From positions 1-19,171 of the forward strand of contig JBGVAK010000098.1 in the NCBI GenBank assembly GCA_045224495.1: a stretch of 19,171 nt of DNA, given 5' to 3'. How positions within the stretch are numbered: the stretch's first letter is position 1; each line of letters starts with the position of its first letter. The translations under genes and the position numbers were made by a program. The stretch comes from RUG472 sp045224495 (GTDB lineage Bacteria; Bacillota; Clostridia; Christensenellales; CAG-138). The notes beneath the pieces are model-generated. The model saw nothing but the letters and a program-made list of their open reading frames with translations, made no database searches and was not told the origin of the DNA. Shown piece by piece: positions 7,123 to 13,045 of this stretch.

Positions 7123-8349
7123 TTACGGCTGGGAGGTGGAGGCGGGATTCACGGTGAGGGTCACGACGTTGCTGGTGACTTTCCCGGCTTTGTTGGACAC
7201 GGTACACCGGTAGGTGTACCCGGTGTGCCTGGTCTGGACGTTGGGGATGCTGAGGTTCGCCGTCCGTGCGCTGGTACTGGTCAGCTTGGTCCAGGCGCCC
7301 ATGGGCGCCTTCAGCTCCCACTGATACTTCAGATCGGAGCCTGTGGCGACGACAGACAGATTGAGATTGCCGCCCTCGACCACCGTCACGTCGGTGGGCT
7401 GGGTGGTGATGGTAGGCGCCTCCAGGGGGGCATCCGCCTCCGTGGACCCTGGCTCGTCGCTGATCTCGGCCATGAGACCGTTGAAGATGCCCTCGGTGAT
7501 CTTATCCATGAACACCTCATCGTGGAGGTTGGCGTAATCCGTCTCGTTGTCCCAGTTGCCCATCAGGAAGGCCACGCAGGGACAGCCGCACTTTTCGGCC
7601 ACGGTGTCGTCCTCCACCTGGACGCCGTCCTTCTTGCCGTTCTGCTTTTGCATGCCGGTGGCCGCCACATAGGCGTTGATCATCCTCTGGCCGAAGGCCT
7701 TGTTCTTCTTGGTGACCTTGACGTAGCAGGCGGAGGTCTTGGCGTTGATATAGTTGCACTTGAGCCGGATCACGTAGGTGCAGCCGGCATTCCTGAAGAT
7801 CTTTGCCCGGGTGTTGTCGTCCACCTTCCCCCGGTCCTCCTCGGTCCGGCCCAGGACCACCGTGGCGCCCTGGCTCTCCAGATACCGCTTGAGATGGTTG
7901 GCGATGATGAGGTTGTTCTCCGCCTCCTCCGCATGCTTGGTGCTGTCCCGGCAGGGATCGATGCCGATGATCTGGCCGTACAGGGCGGCGTTCATGTCCT
8001 CCTGGGGCGGGGCGGTCACGTAGATCGTGGGCTCCGGCGTGGGTGTGGTGGCCACGGGCGTCCCCAGATCGGGCGTCTCCTTGGGCTCCGGCGTGGGGCT
8101 GGGCGTGGGCGTGGCCGTGGGCAGGAGCTCGTCCTTGGGCTCCCGAGAGGGCTCCACGGTGGGCGTGGTCATGACCTCCTCCTGGACGGCGGTGCGCATG
8201 GCCTTCACCACCCCGGGGCCGTTCTTGATGGCCCAGGAGATGCCCAGATACAGACCCGCCATCAGCGCCAGGCACACCAGGCAGAACAAGCTGAACCCGA
8301 TGGGATTGCCGATGCGGAGGATCCTTCTTCTCTTTTTTATCTGCTTCAT
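7123..8349 (-). CDS. Degenerate N-acetylmuramoyl-L-alanine amidase-fold protein with Ig-like domain
   Basis: A 408-residue envelope protein. A basic N-terminus precedes one membrane anchor at about 18-40. A Pro/Thr-rich linker follows to about 115, then an Amidase_3-like domain at about 124-295 and an Ig-like beta domain at about 311-402 (Trp344, Cys382). The amidase framework is clear: IGIDP, ENNLIIANHLKRYLESQGATVVLGRT, then a YVIRLKCNY segment where active enzymes have an SIHAN-type motif. The expected zinc ligands are missing: the His of DPGHGG is replaced in DPCRDS (about Arg134), and the His of SIHAN by Lys197. The catalytic Glu near PCVAFLMGN also appears lost. It is therefore probably a peptidoglycan-binding or regulatory pseudoenzyme. 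The ribosome site is weak (AGAGGGG). Confidence 0.8.
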   Translation of the reverse strand: MKQIKKRRRILRIGNPIGFSLFCLVCLALMAGLYLGISWAIKNGPGVVKAMRTAVQEEVMTTPTVEPSREPKDELLPTATPTPSPTPEPKETPDLGTPVATTPTPEPTIYVTAPPQEDMNAALYGQIIGIDPCRDSTKHAEEAENNLIIANHLKRYLESQGATVVLGRTEEDRGKVDDNTRAKIFRNAGCTYVIRLKCNYINAKTSACYVKVTKKNKAFGQRMINAYVAATGMQKQNGKKDGVQVEDDTVAEKCGCPCVAFLMGNWDNETDYANLHDEVFMDKITEGIFNGLMAEISDEPGSTEADAPLEAPTITTQPTDVTVVEGGNLNLSVVATGSDLKYQWELKAPMGAWTKLTSTSARTANLSIPNVQTRHTGYTYRCTVSNKAGKVTSNVVTLTVNPASTSQP

Positions 8350-8381
8350 GGTCGTTCCCCTCTATGATTTTGGATGGTGCC

Positions 8382-8390
8382 ATTGTACCA
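8382..8390 (-). promoter_or_regulatory. Extended -10 promoter of the amidase-like gene
   Basis: Minus-strand TGGTACAAT (extended -10, hexamer at 8387-8382) lies 33 bases before the start codon. The -35 region is poor. The same nine bases occur in the L,D-transpeptidase promoter. Confidence 0.5.
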
Positions 8391-8476
8391 TCTTGTCCGA
8401 GACCTGTGTGCCGAAAAGCAAAAGGTTAACAAAAAAGATAAAATAAAAACGACTTTCCGGGGACAGGACCGGGAAA

Positions 8477-8995
8477 ATGTGGTATCATTTACCTGATATG
8501 GGACCCATCACGCTCAACTGCACGGCCCTGAAGTCCGTGTGCTTCACCGGCCATCGGGAATTGCCCCCCGTCCGTTCCGCCGCCTACCGGCAGCTGGTCG
8601 CGGACACGGAGGCGGTCCTGCGCCGCGCCATCGCCGACGGCGCCCGAAGATTCTACTGCGGCGGAGCGGAGGGGTTCGACCTGCTCTGCGGGAAGCTGGT
8701 GCTGCTGGAACGGGAGCGGCATATGGATATCCACCTGATCCTGCTCCTCCCCTACACGGGCTTCGGGGAACGGTTCAGCGCCGGGGACCTAAGGGAGCTG
8801 CAGCGGCAGAAGAAGGCGGCGGAGGAAGTGGTCTACCTCTCGGCTCACTACTTCCCCGGCTGTATGGCCCTCCGCAACCGACAGCTGGTGGCGGACGCGG
8901 ATCTGTGCGTCGCGTATCTGCGCCACGGCCAAAGCGGCACCGCCCAGACCGTAGGCTACGCCCGGGAGAAGGGGATCGAAATCGTATATGTATAA
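8477..8995 (+). CDS. SLOG family protein (YpsA / DUF1273 type)
   Basis: A 172-residue cytoplasmic protein. The segment VCFTGHRELPP at about 21-31, the glycine-rich turn YCGGAEGFDLLCGK near 60-73 and the strand LILLLPYTGFGERF near 87-100 match the SLOG superfamily fold of DUF1273/YpsA, which is thought to bind nucleotide-like ligands. The B. subtilis relative is linked to cell division and glucose-dependent growth control. Partner and ligand are unknown here. The start is uncertain. ATG 8477 is preceded only by GGGAAA, and a possible extended -10 (TGGTATCAT, 8480-8488) overlaps it, so a nearly leaderless start at ATG 8498 (165 residues) is possible. It is monocistronic, with a terminator directly after the stop. 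Confidence 0.82.
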   Translation: MWYHLPDMGPITLNCTALKSVCFTGHRELPPVRSAAYRQLVADTEAVLRRAIADGARRFYCGGAEGFDLLCGKLVLLERERHMDIHLILLLPYTGFGERFSAGDLRELQRQKKAAEEVVYLSAHYFPGCMALRNRQLVADADLCVAYLRHGQSGTAQTVGYAREKGIEIVYV

Positions 8996-9020
8996 AAAGG
9001 ACCGGCGAACCGGTCTTTTC
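8995..9020. terminator. Bidirectional intrinsic terminator
   Basis: Stem GACCGG / CCGGTC (9000-9005 and 9010-9015), extended by A-T pairs, with loop CGAA on the plus strand (TTCG on the minus strand). TTTTCT follows on plus and CTTTTTATA on minus. It ends the SLOG gene and the convergent transpeptidase gene. Confidence 0.85.
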
Positions 9021-10043
9021 TCATTTTTTCTTGGTCTTGGGCGCGGGTGGTGGTGTGGCGTTGACGAACTCCACCTCCAATGGTACGTCCTCAATGGTCC
9101 AGTTATCCGTGTAGGGCGCTGAACCCGGCGCGAGGCCCGAGACCACCGCCGGGGGCTCCGCCAGCTTCAGCTGCTCCCGGATGGCCTTTGTCTCGGCATC
9201 GTTCTTGCTGCCCTGGCGGATCTCCACCTGGGTGCCGTAGGCGCAGTTATAGAAGATCCAGCGGGCGTCGGGCACGGGCAGGCGGATGCAGCCGTGGCTG
9301 TCCTGGGAGCCCAGCTTCAGGTACTTGTCTATGTACACGCTGTTCAAGTCCTTCTGACCGTTTCGGGCGCCCCGATGGTACACCACGGAATGGAAGTAGG
9401 TACGGGACACGATCAGCGTCCAGTACTGGGCCGAGAAATCGCCGCTGGCGAAGGTGCCGAAGCGGAGGCGGCACTCCTTCAGGGGAAAGGTGCCGATCCT
9501 GGTGAGGCCGTTCTTGGAGCTGCCCGTGGAGCAGAGCATGTACCGAACGGGCACGGTGTATTCCCCGTTGGCGTCCTTTTTGAAGGCCATGACCACCTGC
9601 CAGGTCACATCCACGATGAGCTTATAGGTATCCGGAGCGGGATAGCCCTTGGGCATGACGGGATCGATGCCCTCCGTCTCGTAGTAGGTGTCCTCCAGGC
9701 CCCCCACCAGCTCCTCAAAGGTCATGTTCACCGTGGGCGCGTAGTAGGAGAAGGGAATGGGCGAGGCCGTGGGCGTAGGCGTGGGCAAGGGCGTGGGGCT
9801 GGGCGTAGGGCTCACCTGAGGCGTGGCCGTAGGCGCAGGCGTGGCCGCCGTCACCACCAGGGCCTGCTGCTGGGCCGTCTTTGCAGGCTCCGCCGAAGCG
9901 GGGACCGAGGTGGGCTCCGCCGTAGCTTCGATGGCAACGGACTGTATGGGTTGTATGGCTTCGGCCGTTTGCTTGGGTCCGCAGCCTCCCATCAGGAGGG
10001 TGACCAAGGCCAGCAAGGCGGCGATCCAGCGTTTCAGGTTCAC
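9021..10043 (-). CDS. L,D-transpeptidase lipoprotein (YkuD domain)
   Basis: A 340-residue wall enzyme that likely makes 3-3 peptidoglycan cross-links or attaches wall proteins, using a catalytic cysteine. The GTG at 10043 is chosen because a signal peptide begins there (VNLKRWIAALLALVTLLMGG, then Cys21 as probable lipidated residue) and AAAGGA lies about 11 bases upstream. Longer starts would overlap the promoter. A Pro/Thr-rich spacer follows at about 65-97. The YkuD domain occupies the C-terminal half: His218 in YFHSVVYHRG, and the signature SHGCIRLP with His250 and Cys252. All catalytic residues are present. The linker resembles that of the amidase-like protein, suggesting a shared cell-wall location. 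Confidence 0.9.
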   Translation of the reverse strand: MNLKRWIAALLALVTLLMGGCGPKQTAEAIQPIQSVAIEATAEPTSVPASAEPAKTAQQQALVVTAATPAPTATPQVSPTPSPTPLPTPTPTASPIPFSYYAPTVNMTFEELVGGLEDTYYETEGIDPVMPKGYPAPDTYKLIVDVTWQVVMAFKKDANGEYTVPVRYMLCSTGSSKNGLTRIGTFPLKECRLRFGTFASGDFSAQYWTLIVSRTYFHSVVYHRGARNGQKDLNSVYIDKYLKLGSQDSHGCIRLPVPDARWIFYNCAYGTQVEIRQGSKNDAETKAIREQLKLAEPPAVVSGLAPGSAPYTDNWTIEDVPLEVEFVNATPPPAPKTKKK

Positions 10044-10076
10044 GTCGATAGGTATCCTTTGGAAAAAATCGTGAGT

Positions 10077-10105
10077 ATTGTACCATGACAGACCGTCGCC
10101 CACAA
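10077..10105 (-). promoter_or_regulatory. Probable promoter of the L,D-transpeptidase gene
   Basis: Minus-strand -35 TTGTGG (10105-10100), 17-base spacer, extended -10 TGGTACAAT (hexamer 10082-10077). Predicted start of transcription is about 27 bases before the GTG. Confidence 0.6.
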
Positions 10106-10143
10106 GTCAAAATCTGTCAAATAACTGCAAAATTACTATGAAC

Positions 10144-10398
10144 TTAGGCTATATTCGCCTTGGCCTCCCGGATAGCCTGGGTGAGCTGGTCCGCGCAGGA
10201 GGTGAAGTTCCGGCCGCAGGTGTTGCCCTGCAGGAGCGCGATGACCTGATCCGCGTCCATGCCCTCCACCAGCTTGCCGATGGCCTTCAAATTGCCGTTG
10301 CAGCCGCCGGTGAAGACCACGTTGTGCAGCTTGTTGCCCTCCAGGTCGAAGTCGATGGCGCTGGAGCAAACGTTCTTGGTCTTGTACTGATAATGCAT
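10144..10398 (-). CDS. Small TSCPD-domain protein (TIGR03905-like)
   Basis: An 84-residue cytoplasmic protein with conserved cysteines: Cys11 in NVCSSAIDFDL, the VFTGGCNGN segment near 28-36, and CGRNFTSCADQL near 61-72. This layout matches the small stand-alone TSCPD family; related domains occur at the C-terminus of B12-dependent ribonucleotide reductases. Its function is not known. Cysteine pairs suggest metal binding or redox chemistry, which is inference. The start is supported by AGAAAGGAAAT. The gene begins four bases after the acyltransferase stop, so both share a transcript. Confidence 0.85.
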   Translation of the reverse strand: MHYQYKTKNVCSSAIDFDLEGNKLHNVVFTGGCNGNLKAIGKLVEGMDADQVIALLQGNTCGRNFTSCADQLTQAIREAKANIA

Positions 10399-10402
10399 GG
10401 TT

Positions 10403-11713
10403 CTATTTCCTTTCTTCTTCTGATGCTGTATTGATTTCTATAGATTCCGTTTCTGTTGCCGGCTCAGCCGGGGCTGTCTCCGGGGCGGGCTCTTCCTTCC
10501 TGCCCCAGGACATGATCCATCTTTGCCAGGGCCGCTCCCAAAAGTAGGTGAGCACCGCGGCCAGGAGGAGCGACAGGCCCAGGGCTTCCGCCGTCAAAAA
10601 GAGCTGCATCCGGGTCCCTGCCGCCGCCACGTCCGCCCCGCTCTGGAATCCCAGGCTCATGCGCAGCAGCACGATGAGCCGTTGGTGGTACAGATACAAG
10701 TTGTAGGAGATGGCCCCCAGGAACCGGGCCACGGGGTTGGAGAAGAGCCAGCGAAGGGGCTTCAGGGACAGGGCCGCGCTCACCAAGAACAGGGTGAAAC
10801 ACAACGACAGGCCCATCCGGTTCTCCAACTGCCAGATCTGCTTGTCCGCCGGGTACATCTGGGCGGAGACGATCTCGTTGCGGATGAGCACGGCGCCCAC
10901 CACGGCGAGGACCGTGAAGAACACGCCCCAAAGCCGCTTATAGGGGGCCTTCACGCAGTAGAGGGTGAAGAGGTAGGCAGCGAGCATGCCGTTGGCGAAG
11001 ACCGGCAGGAAGGTGGGGAGCTGGTTCACCTGCATATTGATGGGCTCCTGCTTCAGGGCGTACTGGAAGATGAACCAACCGCCGAAGCCCGTCAGCGTCC
11101 CCCAAAAGAGCAGGGGGCTCTTGCGAAAGAGCTTGGTGAGCAGGGGAAAGAGCACGTAGAACTGGACCTCCAGGCCCACGGTCCACAGCACCCCGTTGAT
11201 GGGCGCATAGACGTAGGTGTCTGCCCGGAGCGTATGGGTGAAGGTCAGGTGGGAAATGAGATCCCGGACCGCGTAGGAGGCCGTGGGATAGTGTCCCCAC
11301 CAGAGCTGGAAGCCGAAGGATACGAGGACCGCCAGGAGGTAGCTGGGGTAGATGCGGGCAAGGCGCTTCTTGTAGAACGTGCAGGCGTCGTCCACCGGGC
11401 TGCCCGTGAGCATGGACCGGGCGATAGGCAGCGTCAAACAGAAGGCGGACAACAAGACCATCATGTCCACGAAGATGTAGCCCACCCAGCGGATATGGCT
11501 GGGGGTCAAATCCGTGATGCCCAGGAAACTCAAAAAGGGCGTGCGGTAGGTGGGCATGAACCAGGTCTGCTGCCAGAAGTGGAACCACAGGACCAGCAGC
11601 ACGGAAAAGCCACGGATGCCGTCCACCACGTCCACGTGGCGGCAGTCGATGTCCATGTCCAGGCTGAACCAGCTATTCTGCTTGCTCTGTTCCTGCTCCA
11701 TCCTTTCTCGCAC
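10403..11713 (-). CDS. Acyltransferase family 3 membrane protein
   Basis: A 436-residue protein with about ten membrane segments, expected to move acyl groups (often acetyl) onto extracellular or envelope sugars such as peptidoglycan, polysaccharide or lipid headgroups. The hallmark near the N-terminus is VDGIRGFSVLLVLWFHF, with Asp31, Arg34 and His45 as the conserved polar residues. KKRLARIYPSYL near 125 and LWTVGLEVQFYVLFPLL near 185 are further family motifs. The C-terminal 35 residues form a Glu/Ala/Thr-rich tail. The GTG start at 11713 has AAGGG five bases upstream. ATG 11701 is an alternative but has poor ribosome-site spacing. The target is unknown; neighbouring wall genes suggest envelope decoration. 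Confidence 0.88.
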   Translation of the reverse strand: MRERMEQEQSKQNSWFSLDMDIDCRHVDVVDGIRGFSVLLVLWFHFWQQTWFMPTYRTPFLSFLGITDLTPSHIRWVGYIFVDMMVLLSAFCLTLPIARSMLTGSPVDDACTFYKKRLARIYPSYLLAVLVSFGFQLWWGHYPTASYAVRDLISHLTFTHTLRADTYVYAPINGVLWTVGLEVQFYVLFPLLTKLFRKSPLLFWGTLTGFGGWFIFQYALKQEPINMQVNQLPTFLPVFANGMLAAYLFTLYCVKAPYKRLWGVFFTVLAVVGAVLIRNEIVSAQMYPADKQIWQLENRMGLSLCFTLFLVSAALSLKPLRWLFSNPVARFLGAISYNLYLYHQRLIVLLRMSLGFQSGADVAAAGTRMQLFLTAEALGLSLLLAAVLTYFWERPWQRWIMSWGRKEEPAPETAPAEPATETESIEINTASEEERK

Positions 11714-11733
11714 ACCTTCCCTTAGTTTACCCC

Positions 11734-11762
11734 ATTATACCAATATGTCCCGGGGATTGCAA
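11734..11762 (-). promoter_or_regulatory. Strong promoter of the acyltransferase-TSCPD unit
   Basis: Minus-strand -35 TTGCAA (11762-11757), 17-base spacer, perfect extended -10 TGGTATAAT (hexamer 11739-11734). It shares its -35 hexamer with the plus-strand promoter at 11757-11785. Confidence 0.8.
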
Positions 11763-11785
11763 GCTGGGGCAAAAGGGGGTATACT
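11757..11785 (+). promoter_or_regulatory. Promoter facing the DUF559 element, same -35 as the opposite promoter
   Basis: -35 TTGCAA (11757-11762), 17-base spacer, -10 TATACT (11780-11785). TTGCAA is self-complementary, so one hexamer can serve both directions. This promoter would transcribe repeat B, the DUF559 gene and the Crp/Fnr gene. Confidence 0.6.
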
Positions 11786-11799
11786 GTTGCCGAGGCAAC
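11786..11799. promoter_or_regulatory. Short inverted repeat at the predicted transcription start
   Basis: GTTGCC and GGCAAC separated by GA, directly after the -10. It could be a small operator or an RNA hairpin at the 5' end of the transcript; its role is unknown. Confidence 0.4.
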
Positions 11800-11806
11800 G
11801 ATGTAA

Positions 11807-11861
11807 CACCTCATCCCCCATTTGCTGCACAAATGGTCCCCCTTCCCCTCAAGGGGAAGGC
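11807..11861 (+). repeat. Left terminal two-hairpin repeat (copy B)
   Basis: CACCTCATCC, then hairpin 1 (CCATTTG, loop CTGCA, CAAATGG), then hairpin 2 CCTTCCCCTCAAGGGGAAGG. Hairpin 1 shares almost no stem sequence with copies A and D but keeps pairing and position, a covariation pattern. Confidence 0.85.
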
Positions 11862-11899
11862 TTGAAACCTATCCCCTTCCCTTGGCTTTTGGAGGAAAA

Positions 11900-12355
11900 A
11901 TGAACGAGACACGAAATGAAAAGCTGACGCCATATGCACAGAGATTGCGAAAAGAGACGACGCCGGAGGAACGGCATCTTTGGTATGATTATCTGAAAAA
12001 TCTGCCCTGCACCGTCAACCGGCAGAAGGTGTTCGGGAACTATATCGCTGATTTCTATATCGCCTCCGCCAAACTTGTGATCGAACTGGACGGCATCCAG
12101 CACTACGGCGACAAGAGCCTTATGCAGGATCAGGCGCGAGACGATTGGTTCAGGACCCACGGCATCACTGTCCTGCGCTATTCCAATCTGGACGTGAAGC
12201 GCAACTTCCACGGGGTTTGTACGGATATTCAGAAGTATCTGCCTCCCTCCACTTTCCAAAAGCCTTCCCCTCGAGGGGAAGGGGCCGTATCATCTTCCAA
12301 TAAGCCTTCCCCTCGAGGGGAAGGGGAACCGTCGAAGACGGTGGATGAGGTGTAG
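11900..12355 (+). CDS. DUF559 family endonuclease (Vsr/PD-(D/E)XK-like)
   Basis: A 151-residue protein. The DUF559 core spans about 8-116: an N-terminal helix with LRKETTPEERHLWYDYL, then NRQKVFGNYIADFYIASAKLVIELDGIQHY. Asp51, Glu62 and the Asp/His of LDGIQHY form the putative metal-dependent nuclease site, similar to Vsr-type mismatch nicking enzymes. RTHGITVLRYSNLDV follows. The last 35 or so residues (KPSPRGEG twice) are simply the translation of hairpin repeats C and D and are not part of the fold. The ATG at 11900 is chosen for GGAGG nine bases upstream. The stop lies just outside the element's right end, four bases before the Crp/Fnr start. Target and activity are unknown. Confidence 0.85.
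   Translation: MNETRNEKLTPYAQRLRKETTPEERHLWYDYLKNLPCTVNRQKVFGNYIADFYIASAKLVIELDGIQHYGDKSLMQDQARDDWFRTHGITVLRYSNLDVKRNFHGVCTDIQKYLPPSTFQKPSPRGEGAVSSSNKPSPRGEGEPSKTVDEV
12263..12282. repeat. Extra hairpin-2 palindrome (copy C)
   Basis: The perfect 20-bp palindrome CCTTCCCCTCGAGGGGAAGG, inside the 3' part of the DUF559 reading frame. It is identical to the hairpin-2 part of copy D, 42 bases further on, which suggests local duplication. It lacks the hairpin-1 module. Confidence 0.85.
12304..12352 (-). repeat. Right terminal two-hairpin repeat, inverted (copy D)
   Basis: Read on the minus strand: CACCTCATCC, hairpin 1 (ACCGTC, loop TTC, GACGGT), then the perfect palindrome CCTTCCCCTCGAGGGGAAGG. 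It is inverted relative to copy B. It encodes the C-terminal residues of the DUF559 protein. Confidence 0.85.
12347..12352 (+). promoter_or_regulatory. Ribosome-binding site of the Crp/Fnr gene, made by the repeat end
   Basis: GAGGTG six bases before the ATG at 12359. These six bases are the outer end of repeat D (complement of CACCTC), so the element's terminus provides the Shine-Dalgarno sequence of the downstream regulator. Confidence 0.65.
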
Positions 12356-12358
12356 CCC

Positions 12359-13045
12359 ATGGACACCATTCCCCTCTCTCCCGCCCTCCTCTGCGCCTCC
12401 CTGTTCGCGGGGCTGGAACCCGCAGACGTGGCCAGGTTTTTGAAAAGCGCCCGGTGCCGGCTGGACAGCTTCCCCCGAGGGACCATACTGCTCTCCCAGG
12501 GGGACAGCGTGACCGCGGCGGGGGTGCTCCTTTCCGGCAAGATCAAGGCCTACCGGCTGAACCGGCAGGGGGAGGAAAATCTGCAGAGCGTCCTGGAGCC
12601 GGGCACCATGTTCGGGGACATGCTCATGGCCACGGACAACGGCAAGAGCCCCGTGACCGTGGAGGCCATGGAGGACGCCCGGGTCCTGTTCGTACCCTTC
12701 GACAGTATCATGGCTGCCCCCGGCGAATTTGGTGACCGGCTTCGGATCAACCTCCTGCACGAGCTCTCGGCCCGGTACTGGGCCCTGAACCGCAAGGTCC
12801 GGTACCTGTCGGAGCGATCCCTGCGGGGACGCATCGCCCTGTTCTTGCTGGATGCGGCCCGTGACCAGGGCGGCCTCACTTTCACCCTCAACATGACCCG
12901 GGAGGCCATGGCGTCCCTGCTGGGCGTGAACCGCAGCGCCCTTTCCCGGGAGCTTTCCCGCATGGAAAAAGACGGCCTACTGGCCGTCTATCGGGGCTCC
13001 TTCCGGCTCATGGACCGGGAGGGGCTGGAAAGCTGTCTCGATTAG
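12359..13045 (+). CDS. Crp/Fnr family transcriptional regulator
   Basis: A 228-residue DNA-binding regulator. The N-terminal cyclic-nucleotide-binding-type beta barrel spans about 14-120 (FPRGTILLSQGDSVTAAGVLLSGKIKAYRLNRQGEE; PGTMFGDMLMA). A long dimer helix follows near 125-155. The C-terminal winged helix has TREAMASLLGVNRSALSRELSRMEKDGLL at about 181-209. No Cys cluster typical of an Fe-S Fnr is seen, and the signal is unknown; related Clostridial proteins respond to diverse ligands. Its ribosome site comes from the end of repeat D. It is probably transcribed from 11757-11785 through the DUF559 gene; I see no separate promoter. Its stop interlocks with the convergent DUF4173 stop. Confidence 0.9.
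   Translation: MDTIPLSPALLCASLFAGLEPADVARFLKSARCRLDSFPRGTILLSQGDSVTAAGVLLSGKIKAYRLNRQGEENLQSVLEPGTMFGDMLMATDNGKSPVTVEAMEDARVLFVPFDSIMAAPGEFGDRLRINLLHELSARYWALNRKVRYLSERSLRGRIALFLLDAARDQGGLTFTLNMTREAMASLLGVNRSALSRELSRMEKDGLLAVYRGSFRLMDREGLESCLD

Larger units (their letters stand above)
11807..12352 (+). mobile_element. Candidate DUF559 nuclease element bounded by inverted hairpin repeats
   Basis: A 546-bp unit. Left end is repeat B (CACCTCATCC, hairpin 1, hairpin 2). Right end is repeat D, the same modules in reverse order and orientation, ending GGATGAGGTG. An extra hairpin-2 copy (C) lies just inside the right end. The only gene between them is a DUF559 endonuclease. Its 5' part is visibly less GC-rich than neighbouring genes. 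No target-site duplication is evident. A solo repeat of the same kind at 6999 shows that the ends also exist without the gene. Mobility is inference. Confidence 0.6.

Noticed and set aside
9765..9845. Repetitive GTGGGCGTAGGC-like tract, possible minisatellite
   Set aside because: It encodes the Pro/Thr linker of the transpeptidase, and a similar tract encodes the linker of the amidase-like protein; the units are irregular.
9294..10088. Plus-strand Gly/Arg-rich frame opposite the L,D-transpeptidase
   Set aside because: It is a shadow of a high-GC gene; the minus-strand frame has a full YkuD motif and lipoprotein signal.
11822..11899. Upstream extension of the DUF559 protein by 26 residues
   Set aside because: It would start inside repeat B and encodes repeat sequence; GGAGG nine bases before 11900 supports the shorter start.
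11800..12360. Target-site duplication around the DUF559 element
   Set aside because: Bases outside the two ends (GATGTA left, AGCCCA right) do not match, so no duplication is claimed.
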